DNA of 64,000 nucleotides, taken from Pyrocephalus nanus (Eukaryota > Chordata > Aves > Passeriformes > Tyrannidae). The notes under the pieces are model-generated. The model was not told the origin of the DNA. It saw only the letters and a program-made list of their open reading frames with translations, and did not search any database. Shown here one piece after another: positions 12,601 to 24,846 of the stretch (position 1 is its first letter; every line of letters starts with the position of its first letter). The DNA lies in contig CM076268.1 of the NCBI GenBank assembly GCA_038380795.1, positions 30,017,501-30,081,500 of the forward strand, given 5' to 3'. Position numbers and translations under genes: made by a program.

Positions 12601-14150
12601 GTGCTGCACTAAGCTTGTATGCTGGCAGGCTCTTTAGCTACACTGCTTATGGGGTTCAGTGCCCCATCTTGCCTTTGAGTTTACACATTTCTGCTGGTTT
12701 GCCCCTGCAGATTGACAGTGGAACAGCATGGAAGCCAATGTGGGACACAATTTCATACAAGCAAGGCCGTCCCTTTGTCTTGCTTTTCTCATGTATCCCT
12801 GAACTCCATGAATGAGAAAGATGCTTCAAAAGAATCACCTCTCTTTTCAAAACATTAAATATTTAATGAGTATGTTGAGCAGGAAGGCAGGTAAAGCTGT
12901 ATTACTCTATTAGCACACATAGGAGGGTTCTCAATAAAAGCAGGAATTCAGCAGTTGTGCTAAGTGGATGCAGTAGGTGCTTACCAGATGCTGAAAGCAT
13001 GCCAGTCACCTCACAAAGCTTGCTCCTTGGGGCTTGATCCCATAAATCCCTCAGCTAGATCTCACACACTGAAGGCTGTTCATCTCAAATGGCACTACTC
13101 AGACACAGAAATCCTGTAAGGCCAGGTGATTTTAGGGGATACCTTACACTGCAGCAGTCAGAAGGGACTAGAGACTAAGGAGAGGCTCTGCTTCTGTCCT
13201 TTCCCTCCACATCACTATCTGATATGTTTTCCAGGTCCTGCTTATCCTGCTCTTAAATCCTACAGTCAATCCTATACCAGATGTACAAGAAAAGGATAAC
13301 ACATAGACTTGCACTTCATAAACTCTTCCTCTGCCCAGTTCCTGAAACCCAATAAAGCTAAGCAAAGTGCTGAGTAGAAAAAAAAGGCATGAACATGGTA
13401 AACTGAAGCCACGACTGACTGACCAGCACTGACAGACACAGACAGACTCCTCCTGTATTTACAGGCACATTTCTGTGTGACTGTAGCTTTGTCATCAAGA
13501 CAAGGCAGCCTCTGGCTTCAGGGTGCCCCATCTCTCCCTTACAGAGCCCCTGTAAGGGTGTCTTAGCCTGCGCATTTGGTTTCAGCTTGGAAAGCCCTCA
13601 TGCCATCAGCTGCTGGTTTGCTGCAATCGTTAAGGCTGGATCAATAACATTCACAAGAAACAGTTGGTAGGGATTATTTGTTGGCAAATATTGAGACACT
13701 TCACTTACAAGGACTTTGACTTGCATAACTGCCCTCAGATCACACGCCTGACAGTGCAAGGAGCCTTTCACTCCCAGCAGATTTACTTGTGTGTAGATCG
13801 TTTACTATTTGTGTTCAAGTTAATTTTTAGGGGTAGAAAGTGGTGTAGAAAGGATTACAAACACTAGACACTGTAAAACTCCCGGAAATCTTGCACATGC
13901 CTCAACATCACTTTGTGTTCCAAGAAGTAAAGCTCAGTTTCTATACACGAACACAAGGTCATTTTCTGCTTACAAGATCAAGGGCAAGCTATTGAGCTTT
14001 GCAGCTGGGAAGCAGTGTCAGGGTAGCAGAGTGAAGCCATTGTGCAGCCCAGGTGCTGCTCCCTGTGCTGCACAGCGCCGTGCTGGCAAAAGCCTTCAGC
14101 AATGGAAGAAAATGGATCACACTGACCGTTCAGTGGTCGGCTTTCAGCTT
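9655..14150 (-). other. ANK3: ANK3 3'UTR (predicted extent)
   Basis: This is transcript sequence downstream of the ANK3 stop codon, running to the best poly(A) signal at 9682-9687. The predicted length of about 4.5 kb is similar to the long 3'UTR I recall for mammalian ANK3. The distal part (about 9660-10600) is AT-rich and TTATTT-rich in the way of neuronal 3'UTRs; the T-rich run at 10890-10942 is A-rich on the transcript strand. I saw no coding exon here. Earlier poly(A) sites are possible, so the true end may vary between transcripts. Confidence 0.6.
9682..9687 (-). terminator. ANK3: Candidate distal ANK3 poly(A) signal AATAAA
   Basis: AATAAA lies on the minus strand. About 25-50 bases further on, the transcript strand has a GU-rich element (TGTATTTGGCAGTGTTCTTG). 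The signal sits about 4.46 kb after the ANK3 stop. Beyond it the sequence becomes more GC-rich and ordinary. Cleavage would fall near 9655-9670. Confidence 0.5.
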
Positions 14151-14219
14151 TCATGAGTAACTTTTCTTCTCCACGTGTCTGACTTCTTTCTTTGTCTTAA
14201 CCTTATAAGCTTCCCCCTG
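14151..14219 (-). CDS. ANK3: ANK3 terminal coding exon (C-terminus)
   Basis: The exon encodes the ankyrin-G C-terminus, GEAYKVKTKKEVRHVEKKSYS, followed by TGA at 14151-14153. The mammalian protein ends in a closely similar K-V-K-T-K-K-E-I-R-H-V-E-K-K-S-H-S tail, which identifies the exon. The acceptor is a tandem NAGNAG (14217-14222). Use of the first AG adds one glutamine (CAG, exon from 14219), as in the mammalian KQGEG junction I recall; use of the second starts at 14216. It is entered in phase 0, so it can follow 28546-28924 directly or follow either cassette exon. The 3'UTR continues downstream. Confidence 0.9.
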   Translation of the reverse strand, partial: QGEAYKVKTKKEVRHVEKKSYS

Positions 14220-16229
14220 CTTTAAAGGAAAAGTATAAACATTAGCACAGTCTGCAGAGGGTTCTTGTAACTATAAATCTGCTTCCAAACCAGGCTCCAC
14301 ATATTGCTGTAACAGGATAAGTAAAAAGCAGTTAAATCACATTAACACTTCATTTCAAAGATACACACAATCTATTTATCCACTCTGCTGAGCTGCAAAA
14401 GCACAGGTCTGAAATATCATCTTCAAGTAGGAAACAGAGCTCTACAATTTCAGCGTGACCCCTGGGCTGGAGTGCCTGGCTGGCAGTCCTTGGCAGAGCC
14501 CCTGCCACCAACTGCAGTGGGATCCAGTGCCACTGTCAAGGAAAAATCTCCTTTCTGAACTGGCCTCCCAGGTCAGCTGGATTGGCAGACATTTCCAACA
14601 GCATAGGCTGTGGCTGCTGTTATGATGTTTCACAACATCTGTGCTTTAGAGTAAGCAGGTTAGTAATGGAATAAAGGAACAAGGAAGAAAGCCAGCAAAA
14701 ACCGCCACTGAAGCAGCACAGAAGTAAAACCAATGACAGTGACAAGCAGTGCAGGTTTCAGTGTCTTTAAAACATCAAACCCCAAAATAAAGTTCATCTT
14801 TGCTCATTAAAAGTAGCTCAATAATCATCTAAAAATAAATACTCCGGTAATCACAAGCCTCACTCACATCAGAGAAAGGCATCTGTTTATGTGTGGCTAT
14901 CAGCAGAATTTACCCCTCAGGTGATCTGCATTGATGTATTTGTAACTATTTCTGGTTTCCAACTAATCTAATCTGGTGCAGCAAATTGAAAATGTTTCTC
15001 CCTTGCTGGGCAGGAATTTTTTTCCCCTGATAAACGACTATGAAAGTGGGAATAGAAACATGTGTGTTTCAATTCTTTTATTTCTGTGACGTGTGTCCCC
15101 CCTCTGCTTTTTCTTTTTCTTTCTTTTTTATTACCAGGAGATAAAGAGTGTTTGTTATCTTCCTTTCTGAATCTGTTTTCACTCAGACAAGAATTTCATT
15201 AACCCCAATGACAGTTTTACTGAAGCAAAGACCTCCCAGGGCCATGTGCTGGGGAAGAAGGCATGAGCTCCTCTGAAGCCGTTTGTTTCCAGAGGTGATG
15301 CCCATTCCCCCAAGGGCTCTTTGAGACAGAGGACAGCTGAGGCACAGCCTGTCCAATCTTGCCCAGAGCCCTGGAGCCCTCTGCAAGAAGAGCTGGGGTG
15401 TGCTGGCACACAGACGTCCTGTCCTTCCTGCTGTCCTTTCTTTTTCAGGGTGATGAAGCTGGGCACAATCCAGCCCTGCAGAATGGCTTCGAGTTTTAAC
15501 CACCAGGGACAAAATCCTGTCTTGGTGCTTGCTTGTAGAGGATACCATTGCCTGGGTATGTCCTCATTCCCCTGAGTCCTGCAAACCCCCAGTCACTAGC
15601 ACAAGGGTGAGTGAGAGGCCAATGGGGATCAGACTGCAGCTCATTCCTTTGGACTGGGGGAAAAGCAACACAAACCACCTACAGGTATAAAGTACAAATT
15701 CTGCAAGGGCTTAACCAAACACACAGACATGGCTCATCTTAATGGCAAAAAACATGCCCAAAACCTATGGCCTGTGCCTGCTGCCTGTTTTACAGAGACA
15801 GACCTTAATGTTCAGTGCCAACAGAATTTATCTGGACACCCTGGATGCTGCCCCTGCCCACACACAGCACAGAGAGACACCCCTGCCCCGTCACCCAAAC
15901 ACACAACTTGCCAATAACCGCAAGCACCGCGCTTTGCCAAGGCTTCTTGTTAAATGCAAACCTCCAGCCCTTTAGCAGCACTTTCTAGCAGTCAACACAA
16001 CCCTCTGTGTCTACTGTTATTTCCTGGTTGTCCCCGTTCCATTACCATTTCACCAACTTTCCTCTCATGGGGGATAACAACGCGTCTTACTACCTTCCGG
16101 GTGATCTGTGGGAAGCAATACATGAAAAATATCGATTTTTTTTTTTCCTGGATTCTAAAGGGAGAAAGTATGTTAAAAAGAAGTTACTTGAATGCAAAGA
16201 CTCAGAGCAGTGATGTAATTCATGATTAC
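14220..16229 (-). other. ANK3: ANK3 intron (cassette 2 to terminal exon)
   Basis: This is the intron between the 28-codon cassette and the terminal exon. The donor is GTAATC (16224-16229) and the acceptor is the TACTTTTCCTTTAAAGCAG region. A pyrimidine-rich TTCTTT tract lies around 15105-15130. No further exon was found. Confidence 0.75.
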
Positions 16230-16313
16230 TTTTCTCGTGATGACGTTGCCTTCTTCGTCGGTAAACTGTTCCTCTGTTACAGATTCACCAGGAATGTTTT
16301 TTGCCTCCTCACC
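16230..16313 (-). CDS. ANK3: ANK3 cassette exon 2 (28 codons, alternative C-terminal region)
   Basis: This 84-bp exon reads GEEAKNIPGESVTEEQFTDE then EGNVITRK. The acceptor CTTTAG is at 16314 and above, and the donor is GTAATC. The T-E-E-x-[FY]-x-D-E-x-G-N motif is a known feature of ankyrin C-terminal regulatory regions and also occurs in ANK1 and ANK2 tails. It is phase 0 on both sides and a multiple of 3, so it can be included or skipped without changing frame. The common mammalian ANK3 C-terminus skips it, so it is probably alternatively used. Confidence 0.85.
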
Positions 16314-16770
16314 CTAAAGAACGTGTTATAAGATTAGCGATAGAGCCTATATATTCCGTCAAACCCACACATATTTCCACACCAATCCAAGCAACAAGCA
16401 CATGCTAGCTTCAACTTTATGTAACGGTTTGCTTTATGTCACACAAACTGTACGAAAGCCTCGTTCATTTAGCATGCCGATACCTGTGAGTTCATTCTAC
16501 AGAATGTGTCCTTAAAGCCTGCAGTGAGCTTCTAGCACACTGCTCTTTATTAACTAATTCAGGGCCTGAAGCTGTCTGTGCAACAAAATCTTGTGGTCAG
16601 TCTGAGACCTGCGAGATGGAGGCACAGATTCATGATGATACAATCTCTAATCAGACATCCATTAGCTTTTCACAGTTTCTCAGCGCCCAGCACACGCACG
16701 AACATGGTCTAACACTAAACTGGGATTTAAAAAGACAGCTCTGCCCATAGCTTGCTAAACACAAGGTCTG

Positions 16771-16772
<2 letters not shown>

Positions 16773-16807
<35 letters not shown>
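16773..16807. repeat. (AC)n microsatellite
   Basis: About 17 perfect AC units lie some 460 bp upstream, in transcript sense, of the second cassette exon. Confidence 0.95.
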
Positions 16808-16810
<3 letters not shown>

Positions 16811-19800
16811 GACAAGACTTCTCAGCATTTACAAAACGGAGAAACGCATCTTACGTGACACTTTGCCCGTCATGGTAACGCCTGCCTGGACCTATGGCCC
16901 GGCACACGACTTCCTGAGGTCGGCAGCACTCCAGCCATCGCTTCTTATAGTGCCAGCAATTTATAGGACCAGTGTAAATAAATGTAAAAGCAGTTTCCTA
17001 ACCGCTATGCTAGTGACTTAATTCCACCACAAGAATTATAGCTCAAATCATAAATAATGACGTTACTTTGGAGTCTAAGGCTAGCTGGCAGTCGTGAACT
17101 TATGTTCCAGAAGAACTTTGCTAACATTACCTCATAAAGTCATGTCTCCAAACCTGGGAGCTGAAGCAGGGACTGCTTTTGATGCTTCAAAAATATCCAT
17201 TGTCTGTATGGATATTGTAGCTTTCATATAAATAAAGCAAACATAATGATAATGTAGCTGGCCTACATATGAAGAATTTCCACTTGCAAATGAATAGCCA
17301 TTTAAACAAAAAGCAAACAAACAAACAAAATCCTTAAAATCTTTTTTTCTCCCCTCAACCCACTACAGAAAAAATTACAACTGAAGGAAGGAAGAGGAAA
17401 GAAACATCTTATAAAACACGTTATATAAATATTAAAACAAAATAATATTTAAAATTAGATTAATACAGCTCAACATCAAGCTTTCCTAACGCTTCCACCT
17501 ACTAAGCAGCACAGGACAAATATAATTCCTATTTACTGTGGTCTATACACTACATAGTTGTCTACATAAGCTCCTGGCACTGCTCTATAACAAATAAACA
17601 CAGTGATGCCATGTTTATTTTTTTTTAAACCGTTTTCCCTACAAACACAGCTTTTTCAGTATGTACATTGTAACATCAGGGTTTGTATGCTATTTCTAAG
17701 CTCTAAGCAAAATAAGCCATTCCTTTTGATTACAAGCCATTTGTGGTCTTTTCTATAGCCAAGCTTTTCCATTTCCCTTGCTCTGGGGGGAAAGGCAGCA
17801 GGCGGGAGCCAGAGGGGAGTATTCCAAAGCTGAGCACATGGGCTGAGCCCCTGACCAGCATTTGCCATTCTTCACAAGTGTAAAATTTCTGCTTTCTTCA
17901 TACTGAAAGCTGCATTGAAGTCATCGCTTGATAATTAAGCAATGAAAGAGTTCCAGACATTTTTCACATCTTTTTCCCCAGGCTTTCACAGGATATATAT
18001 AAACTGTAAAACTTGATGAATGTAGGTGCTTCAGGAAGCATCACCCAGAGAAGGGCAGGCACCGCAGCCAGGTGGACTCCCTGTGCAGTCACAGGGACAT
18101 AAGAATGAGGTCCTGCATCTGAGACACACCCGGGGCTGAAGGGACATAGTTGAGGTCCCCAGGCCTGGGAATGGTGGCATCCCTACAAAAGCACGGCAGA
18201 ACAAACGGCTACTGGAGCCTTCAGAGGGATGACTCGTTCCCCAGAAGGACGGGGCTGAGGGGTCACAGGAAGGAGAAATGACACACCTGCCTGAGCGCCG
18301 CGGTCAGGCAATGGCAGGAGGAGGGAAGTGAGGGGCGGCCCCCGCGGTGAGCAGAGCCCGGCACCGCAGCCGCTGCTTCCTTTCTCACAAGCCAAACAGC
18401 AGAAACCAGGACAGGACCGGGACTGCTGCTGAGGCACCAGAGCAGTGACTGGGTAAAGGTTTTGAGAACTGAAACCTGTGGGGCTTCCTATTCACAAAGA
18501 CACGGGAGGGGGAAATACTGATTTCCGGAGACTTAATACTTTAATCAGATGCACAGCAGATGGGGAACTATCTGCACAGTTTCTTTCCTGGCCTCCCACA
18601 CATGGGTTCAGAGACTCCCCGGTGTGATCCCACACAGTGCCCTAAGGAGCAGGAGGGAACCCAGACATCCCATGGAGCACAGAGGTATGGAAAGGTTCCC
18701 TCTCATGAATAGGATTTCCAAAGCCCCTACAGTAAAACCCATGAAAATCAGAAATAAAACAACACGGCCAGCAGCAAGGTCATCAGACTACTTAACACAC
18801 CAATATCACTTGTGTGTACCGGTTCTTTTGACTCCTAGTTGCAGCCAGGAGCAAGGTTATCCCTTAAAACAAGTTAGTGAGAATTTCTGCATTCTGCTTT
18901 AAAATGAAAAGTGTATTGATGCACTGAAAAACATCTCTCAAAATAAAATGCAGTTTTAAAGGTGTGGTGAATCTTGTTTTTTAATTAGCTACATGCTTGT
19001 TTAAGCACAGTTTAATGATAAATGCTGTAAATACTCAGCAGTCAGCATGCGTGAAATCCAGCTTTCACAATTCTCTTGCTGGTGGGCTCACAATTGGCAG
19101 GAGGTAGATCTGATTTACTGACGTTTCTAATCCTATGCAGTTAGAAAGACGGATGTCTGCTAGGAAAAAAAACCCTTACCCACTGGCAGTTTTATTTGTA
19201 AGATCTCAAACCAGCTTTGGGTTAGAATGGCACGTTGGATGACCTTGTCAACAAAAGCTGTTTTTAAACACAAAGCTGGCGCATCTGCGTCACAGCTAAA
19301 GAATAAAATTCTTTCTGCTGCATCATACTTATGTGGGCTTCATTTTACCCTTCACCAGTCAAAAGCACTGTCACAGTACCAAAAAGCTTTAGAAAGGCAG
19401 GGAGAAAACTTAATACCGTGATTACTGGAAGCCCAGTTATATCCCTGGGACTAAAGCATACAAAGGCTGCAGTCTGCAAGCCTCAGCCCCAGAACATGCC
19501 AGGAAGCTTTGCAAAGCAGAGTGCTTTAATGTCACCCTGCTCGCTGGAGTGTAGTCCTGCCAGAACCAGCTGGTATCCTCTCTCTGCTGCTCTTCAGGGC
19601 AGGAGAAGCAGCAGAGAGCAGTTTCCTCAAAGTCCACTCCACTGATCAGCTCCGCTGATTTTCTTAACATTTATTTGCAGATTATGGGTGTTACCAGGGA
19701 CCTCCAGATAAATGGAGTTATACAGTCGGTGCTGCAGTATTGTGCCAAAGTTCACTGCAGATTTGTCAGAGCTCTGGTTTTCTTTCATGTTTGTTTTGTT

Positions 19801-21759
19801 ACTAGAGGGATAATAGTCCCTTTTATTCCTCCTATATATATAGTGTTGTTGTAACAGTGGAGAAAAAAGGTGTGGCTGGATGTGTCTTACCCCAATGGAT
19901 AAAAAGGAATTTAAAAGCAGGCGGAAATAAACAAGATGGAAATATCCTAAATATTTAATTTTGCCAAAGACCAGAGGCAATGCCGCAATGGGAACAGGAG
20001 CTGTGCAGAGCACTCAGACCTCTTCCCTTACTGGCCTAAGCCACCATCAGGACATAATCCCCTCAGTCTCGAGATCACATTCTTGTAATGCATAAACAGC
20101 AGCTGCGTCTCAGTCTCCTTGGGGTCTCAAGCTTCTGTGGCAGTGGCAGGAGAAACAAACATCTTTCATTAAGGTCATTTTCATTAGTCCTGCCTACTCA
20201 GGGAGACCTTGTTAATCAGATGCCACGACTCTCCGCCTGCGCCCGTGCTGAGTCTGTACTTGCTTGTTTGCAGAGGTATTGCTAAAGCCATGATGGGGGG
20301 GGGGAAAGCCCAACAAACCAACATTCCCACCAGGGAGACCTGAGAGGAAATGGTGCTGCAAATGGGACAGAGTACAGCCCACTGCTGGGAGCTGGCTCAG
20401 AGGTTTGTTGCTCATTGCATGAAGGGCAACGGGATGAATAGACCTCATAACAGCACTTGTAGTGTGTGGTTTAATTTACCCCCGTGTTATCTTACTGAGG
20501 CTGGCAGCTCAAACTCTCCTGAGGCACGACAAAGGTGAGGGAAGCTAGAGAGTAGAGCAAATCTGCAGCCCTCCCAGATGGACAGGGACTGCAGTGGAGA
20601 GGTTGTACCCAGCTGAACACTCAAAAAGAAATGCTTCTCATTTGCCTAACACAGAGCCCTTAATTCTTCTCACCTACAGGATGGCCACATTTTCACTTTC
20701 CATAAATAAGTTTCCTCTGAATAGTAAGACCATGGAAGCTCCTGGTTGCAGTTTTGACTGACTGCTGCTCAGGCTCCCACACCACTTGTCCAGTGCAGGC
20801 TGAACCAAACCCTCCATGATCAGTAATGGGGCATTTCATGGCAAAACACATGGAAAGGGACAAATCTTTTAATAAAAATTTGCAAGGAATAACAAAAGTA
20901 CAAGATACTAAATTACAGCAGATTTGAATAACCCCTGCTTAGAAATATATTTTGTTTTCCATTACTTGCTACCATAAACCTTTTGGCAAGAATCTTACTA
21001 GATAGTTTTGCCAAAAATTTGGATCCCTGAAAGATTTAACAACCTCTGAAAAAGCATGAAGAATTAGACACTGATTTCTTCCATGACTGAGTAAAAGGAG
21101 CTTTGGATCAAGCTCTGAATATGCACATTGTGGCAGAACTCTTATTTTTCCCTTGTGTGCTAATTGCTCGCATTCCTGCACGGCCATAAACCCTTTTCTT
21201 TTGCAATGTCCCATCCCATCAATCCACCATTCGAACTCAAGAGGGGAAGGGAAGCAAAAACAAAAACACCTGAACTACCTTGAGGTTAGAATACGATCCT
21301 ATTACATGTGGAAATGGGCATCAGTCCTTGCTTGTCTGGTTTTATGGGCTCAGCCCTCTGAAGTGCTAAATCCCATGGGAATGTGCTTTAGAGTGCTGAA
21401 CACTTGACAGGACTCAGCTCTTGGACTGCTGGGAAAATACCTCTGGGGGAGAGAAAAGCCTTTCCCCATATTTGGGCCAGGGCAGAAAAGTAAGGTGGCA
21501 GATAAACGGAAATAACAGTTTTAGCAATAATGCAGAATAGCACTGAAAGGAAAAACAAGTTGGGAAAGAAGAGCAAAGGTAATGAAGCAATTCAGCCCTG
21601 ACAGTACCTGTGGAGGCACATAGCAGAGCCTTTTTTACACAGGACTCAATTTATCCTCAAGGTTTTGGCGTTACCAAACTTTATCCCCGCAGGCTACGTG
21701 ACTACCTCTGTTGCTTTTAATGCAACATGCAGGTAGTAATGAAAACCAGGAAGAGCAAT

Positions 21760-21979
21760 TAATATTAGGAAGAAATTCTTTAGTGTGAGGGTGGTGAGGC
21801 ACTGGAACAGGTTGCTTAGAGAAGTTGTGGATGCCCCAACAGTGGAATGTTCACAGGCAGACTGGATGGGGCTCGAGAAACCTGGTCTGGTAGAAGGTGC
21901 CACTTGCTCACAGTAGGGGGGTTGGAAGTGGATCATCTTTAATGCCCCTTTCAACCCAAACCATTCTATGATCCTATTA
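21760..21979 (+). mobile_element. CR1 LINE 3' end fragment
   Basis: The stretch shows the CR1 3' region: AGGAAGAAATTCTTTAGTGT, GAGGGTGGTGAGGCACTGGA, ACAGGTTGC, AAACCTGGTCTGG, then TTTCAACCCAAACCATTCTA and TGATCCTATT. It is about 220 bp, plus orientation, opposite to ANK3 and 5'-truncated. Confidence 0.93.
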
Positions 21980-24747
21980 ATAAAGGCTAGGGTAAACCAA
22001 TGCAGTTCCCACATGCAGCTCTGGCCAGTGAAGGTTCCAAGCACACTCTCATCCCCTCCCCACTGCTGCTGGACACAAGCTGGCAGAGCAGGCTGACAGC
22101 ATGGGTACAGCACTGCATCCATTTCTGAAGGCTGTGCCTAGGTTTTTCAGATATTCAAAACAGCTCTTATTCCAGAGAAAGTAAATTCAACATAGGTTTC
22201 TGGGGCTGGCTCCTAACTAACCACAACATAAGGCAGTGCAGGATAAGGACCCCATGGTCCAGGCATGACTGCAGAATAGCACTGGAGCATTTCATCCTCA
22301 GTGCGTGGCAGGTGCTGCCTGTGGGATGGGAGAGTCAGAGGGAGAATGTCCCTTCCTCCCACCCTGAACTGCCCCTTTACAACTCAGGCTCGCCAGGTGT
22401 GTCAGAAAACACAGGAGTAGAAGGAGAGCCTAATTCTCACTCCTGCTCCATGGAAGTGTGCTGGCACCATTCAGTGTGAGCCTGAGAGGGACACGGGGGC
22501 TGTGGGTCTGGGCTTGCTGGGCACTCAGGCACTGGCAGGTGACAGCCTGCTGCTTCCAACCACTGCTCGGGGCCCTGCAGCAGGAACTCAGGCGTTATTT
22601 TTACTCTGCAAGCTGAGAGAGTTGCTCCATGCCTCTGAGCACCGTATCCTGAGACCTCTTCCCTGATCAAGGAGCTGTTCCTCAGCTTGGGTGCTCACAC
22701 AGTGATTTCAGTTCACCCAAACTGAACCTCTGCTCCCAGGAATGTGCAGAAATTGAAGTCCTGATCCCTACCAATGTTTTTGATTCTTCTACTTCATACC
22801 ACCATTTCATGAGCTTTACATGATCAAAATACTCATTGAAATGGTTGTTTCCACTATCTAACTCTTTCTCTAAAAAGCTTGATGATTGCTGGTTTCAATT
22901 TTTTTCTTGTCCTGTTTTAAGCTTGTCTTGAGATGCAGAGTGGGGGATAAAAAAGAAGCTATAAATGATCAGAAAAATAACAGAAGCATCACATGTATTT
23001 TCTAATCAAGAGACAGGTACAGCTCCAATCCAGTTGAGATCAGACACATTCCCAACAGAGCGGGTTCAGCCGCCTCCACTCACCATGCACACCCTCCCTC
23101 CCCACTGTGCCTGCAGTAGCTGCAGATTGCAACACTATATACGCTGCTTCACCACTTCTCTGTTAGAAGTTCAACTCCAAATTATACCACCACATTTAAG
23201 ACCAATTTTCTGTGCCTTTCTCTAAACACAGAAAACTCGGAAACCAAGTGAAGGCTGCCTTTGACACGCTTTCCCCTTTTCTACTCCAACATTTCCTGCC
23301 TCCAAACCAGCGGACACCAAAATAGTTCAGACATACATTGGGTGGGGGACCTCAGCCACAGGCCAACTATGCAGCCTTTGAAAGCTGCAGCACACTTACA
23401 CTTTGTGTTTTACCAGAGACGCCCCTGCAGCACTGCAGGGTCTGTAATCACCCACAGGCTGCCTGCCCCACATTCCTAAGCCTGAGCAGTCATGTCTTAT
23501 CTGCAGGGGGAATTACTGACGAAGGGTTATACCATGACCTGCCCAGGGCCTCTCATGGAAGGCAGCAGGTTCCGCTTGGAGAGATGAGGGATCAGACAAA
23601 GCATTCGCTTCTACTGAGCCCATTTTTGCAATTCCTGCCTTGTCCCAAACAGAAACACGACTGGTATACTGAAGAGACTCGTGATGAAGACAGTCAGAAA
23701 CATCATCCTGCCTTTTCTGAAAGTGTCTGTATTTTGGACTGTTTGGCAGCTGTGCAGAGCAGCCTATCTGCCACCCACATTGCACAAAAAGTGTGGCGCC
23801 TGTATGCAGACTCCCCTCCACAAAGCATGGAAACAACAGTGATACAGATATGTGCAATTGGAATGTCACAAATTATTCCTAAAGTAACAATTATAGCTTA
23901 GGCAAATTCAGCTAATGCCATAATAGCACTAAGGTGCCTGGCTGGTTTTTTTTTTCATGGCTTGACTATGTGGTTTTCTATTAAGAGCCTAATAAATCCT
24001 GTAAGTTACTGAGGGATTACCATAATGGTTTCCAGTGCAGAATTATTTTCTCATGCTATATGCTGCAGGCAAATAATGCCATACTGTATGACCACACAAG
24101 AAAAAATATGAGGGCAAATGCAATTATTTATATGATTATGCCATTGTTATCAGTATATAAAGCATAGTGTGCTGTAAATAAAGGCAACCTTTAAATAAAT
24201 ATACTAAACAGAGCCTACTGAAGGTAATGCAAAGACTTTTATTAACTTTGATAGGTTTAAAATCAGGATCATTTGCTGTACTGAGGTTTTTCAGAACACA
24301 TTATGCACTAAGGACCACAAGTTTCAACCAGAATACATTGCTAATACTCTCCTATATTCCACTCGTGCATTCCTGCAGATGTCTAACTTGTCACTTAATA
24401 TATTTTAAAGAAAACAGAGAAAAAAAATTACCCTTCTGTCTGCAATTCATATTTGCTCTATAGGAAACCAACACGCTGCATCTAGCTGCAGTCTTTAAGA
24501 TGCCATGCACAGCAGTGTCAGTGAAGGACACAACATGCCATGCAGCACAGTTATTTTCCAGCAGAAGACAACCATAAACCTCTGGGTTAAGCAAGGAAAG
24601 GCTGCCTAGCACTTGGTTATAAATCCACAATGGCAGTGGGAAGCACACTACCAGAAGGACTCCAGTATGCCAAAACCAACATTCTGACACAGCAGTCCAA
24701 CCCAGGCCCATGCCAACGTTGTGTCAGGAATGCAAATCACAAGATAC

Positions 24748-24846
24748 CTTCAGAATCAAGCGCCGCCGATAAACTCTTGTAGTTATTCTCTGCTCCTCAC
24801 ATGAGCTCGAATCACTCTCAATCTCACTGTCACTGTCACTACATTC
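24748..24846 (-). CDS. ANK3: ANK3 cassette exon 1 (33 codons, alternative C-terminal region)
   Basis: This 99-bp exon encodes ECSDSDSEIESDSSCEEQRI followed by TTRVYRRRLILK: an acidic serine cluster with S-D/E repeats typical of CK2 sites, then a basic R-V-Y-R-R-R stretch. Acceptor TTATTAG and donor GTATCT flank it. It is phase 0 on both sides. The D-S-S-C-E-E-Q-x-x-T-T-R-V pattern is one I associate with ankyrin-G C-terminal isoforms. It is optional, because the common mammalian ANK3 tail joins the preceding exon straight to the terminal exon. Confidence 0.85.

Larger units (their letters stand above)
16314..24747 (-). other. ANK3: ANK3 intron (between the two cassette exons), 8.4 kb
   Basis: It holds an (AC)n microsatellite (16773-16807), a short CpG-rich patch (about 18285-18385) and a CR1 tail (21760-21979). 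A 187-codon open frame on the plus strand (23338-23901) has no recognisable domain or splice context and is probably chance. No additional ANK3 exon was recognised. Confidence 0.7.

Noticed and set aside
23338..23901. 187-codon open frame on the plus strand inside an ANK3 intron
   Set aside because: No recognisable domain, no codon bias, low-quality sequence content and no promoter or splice context; fits a chance open frame.
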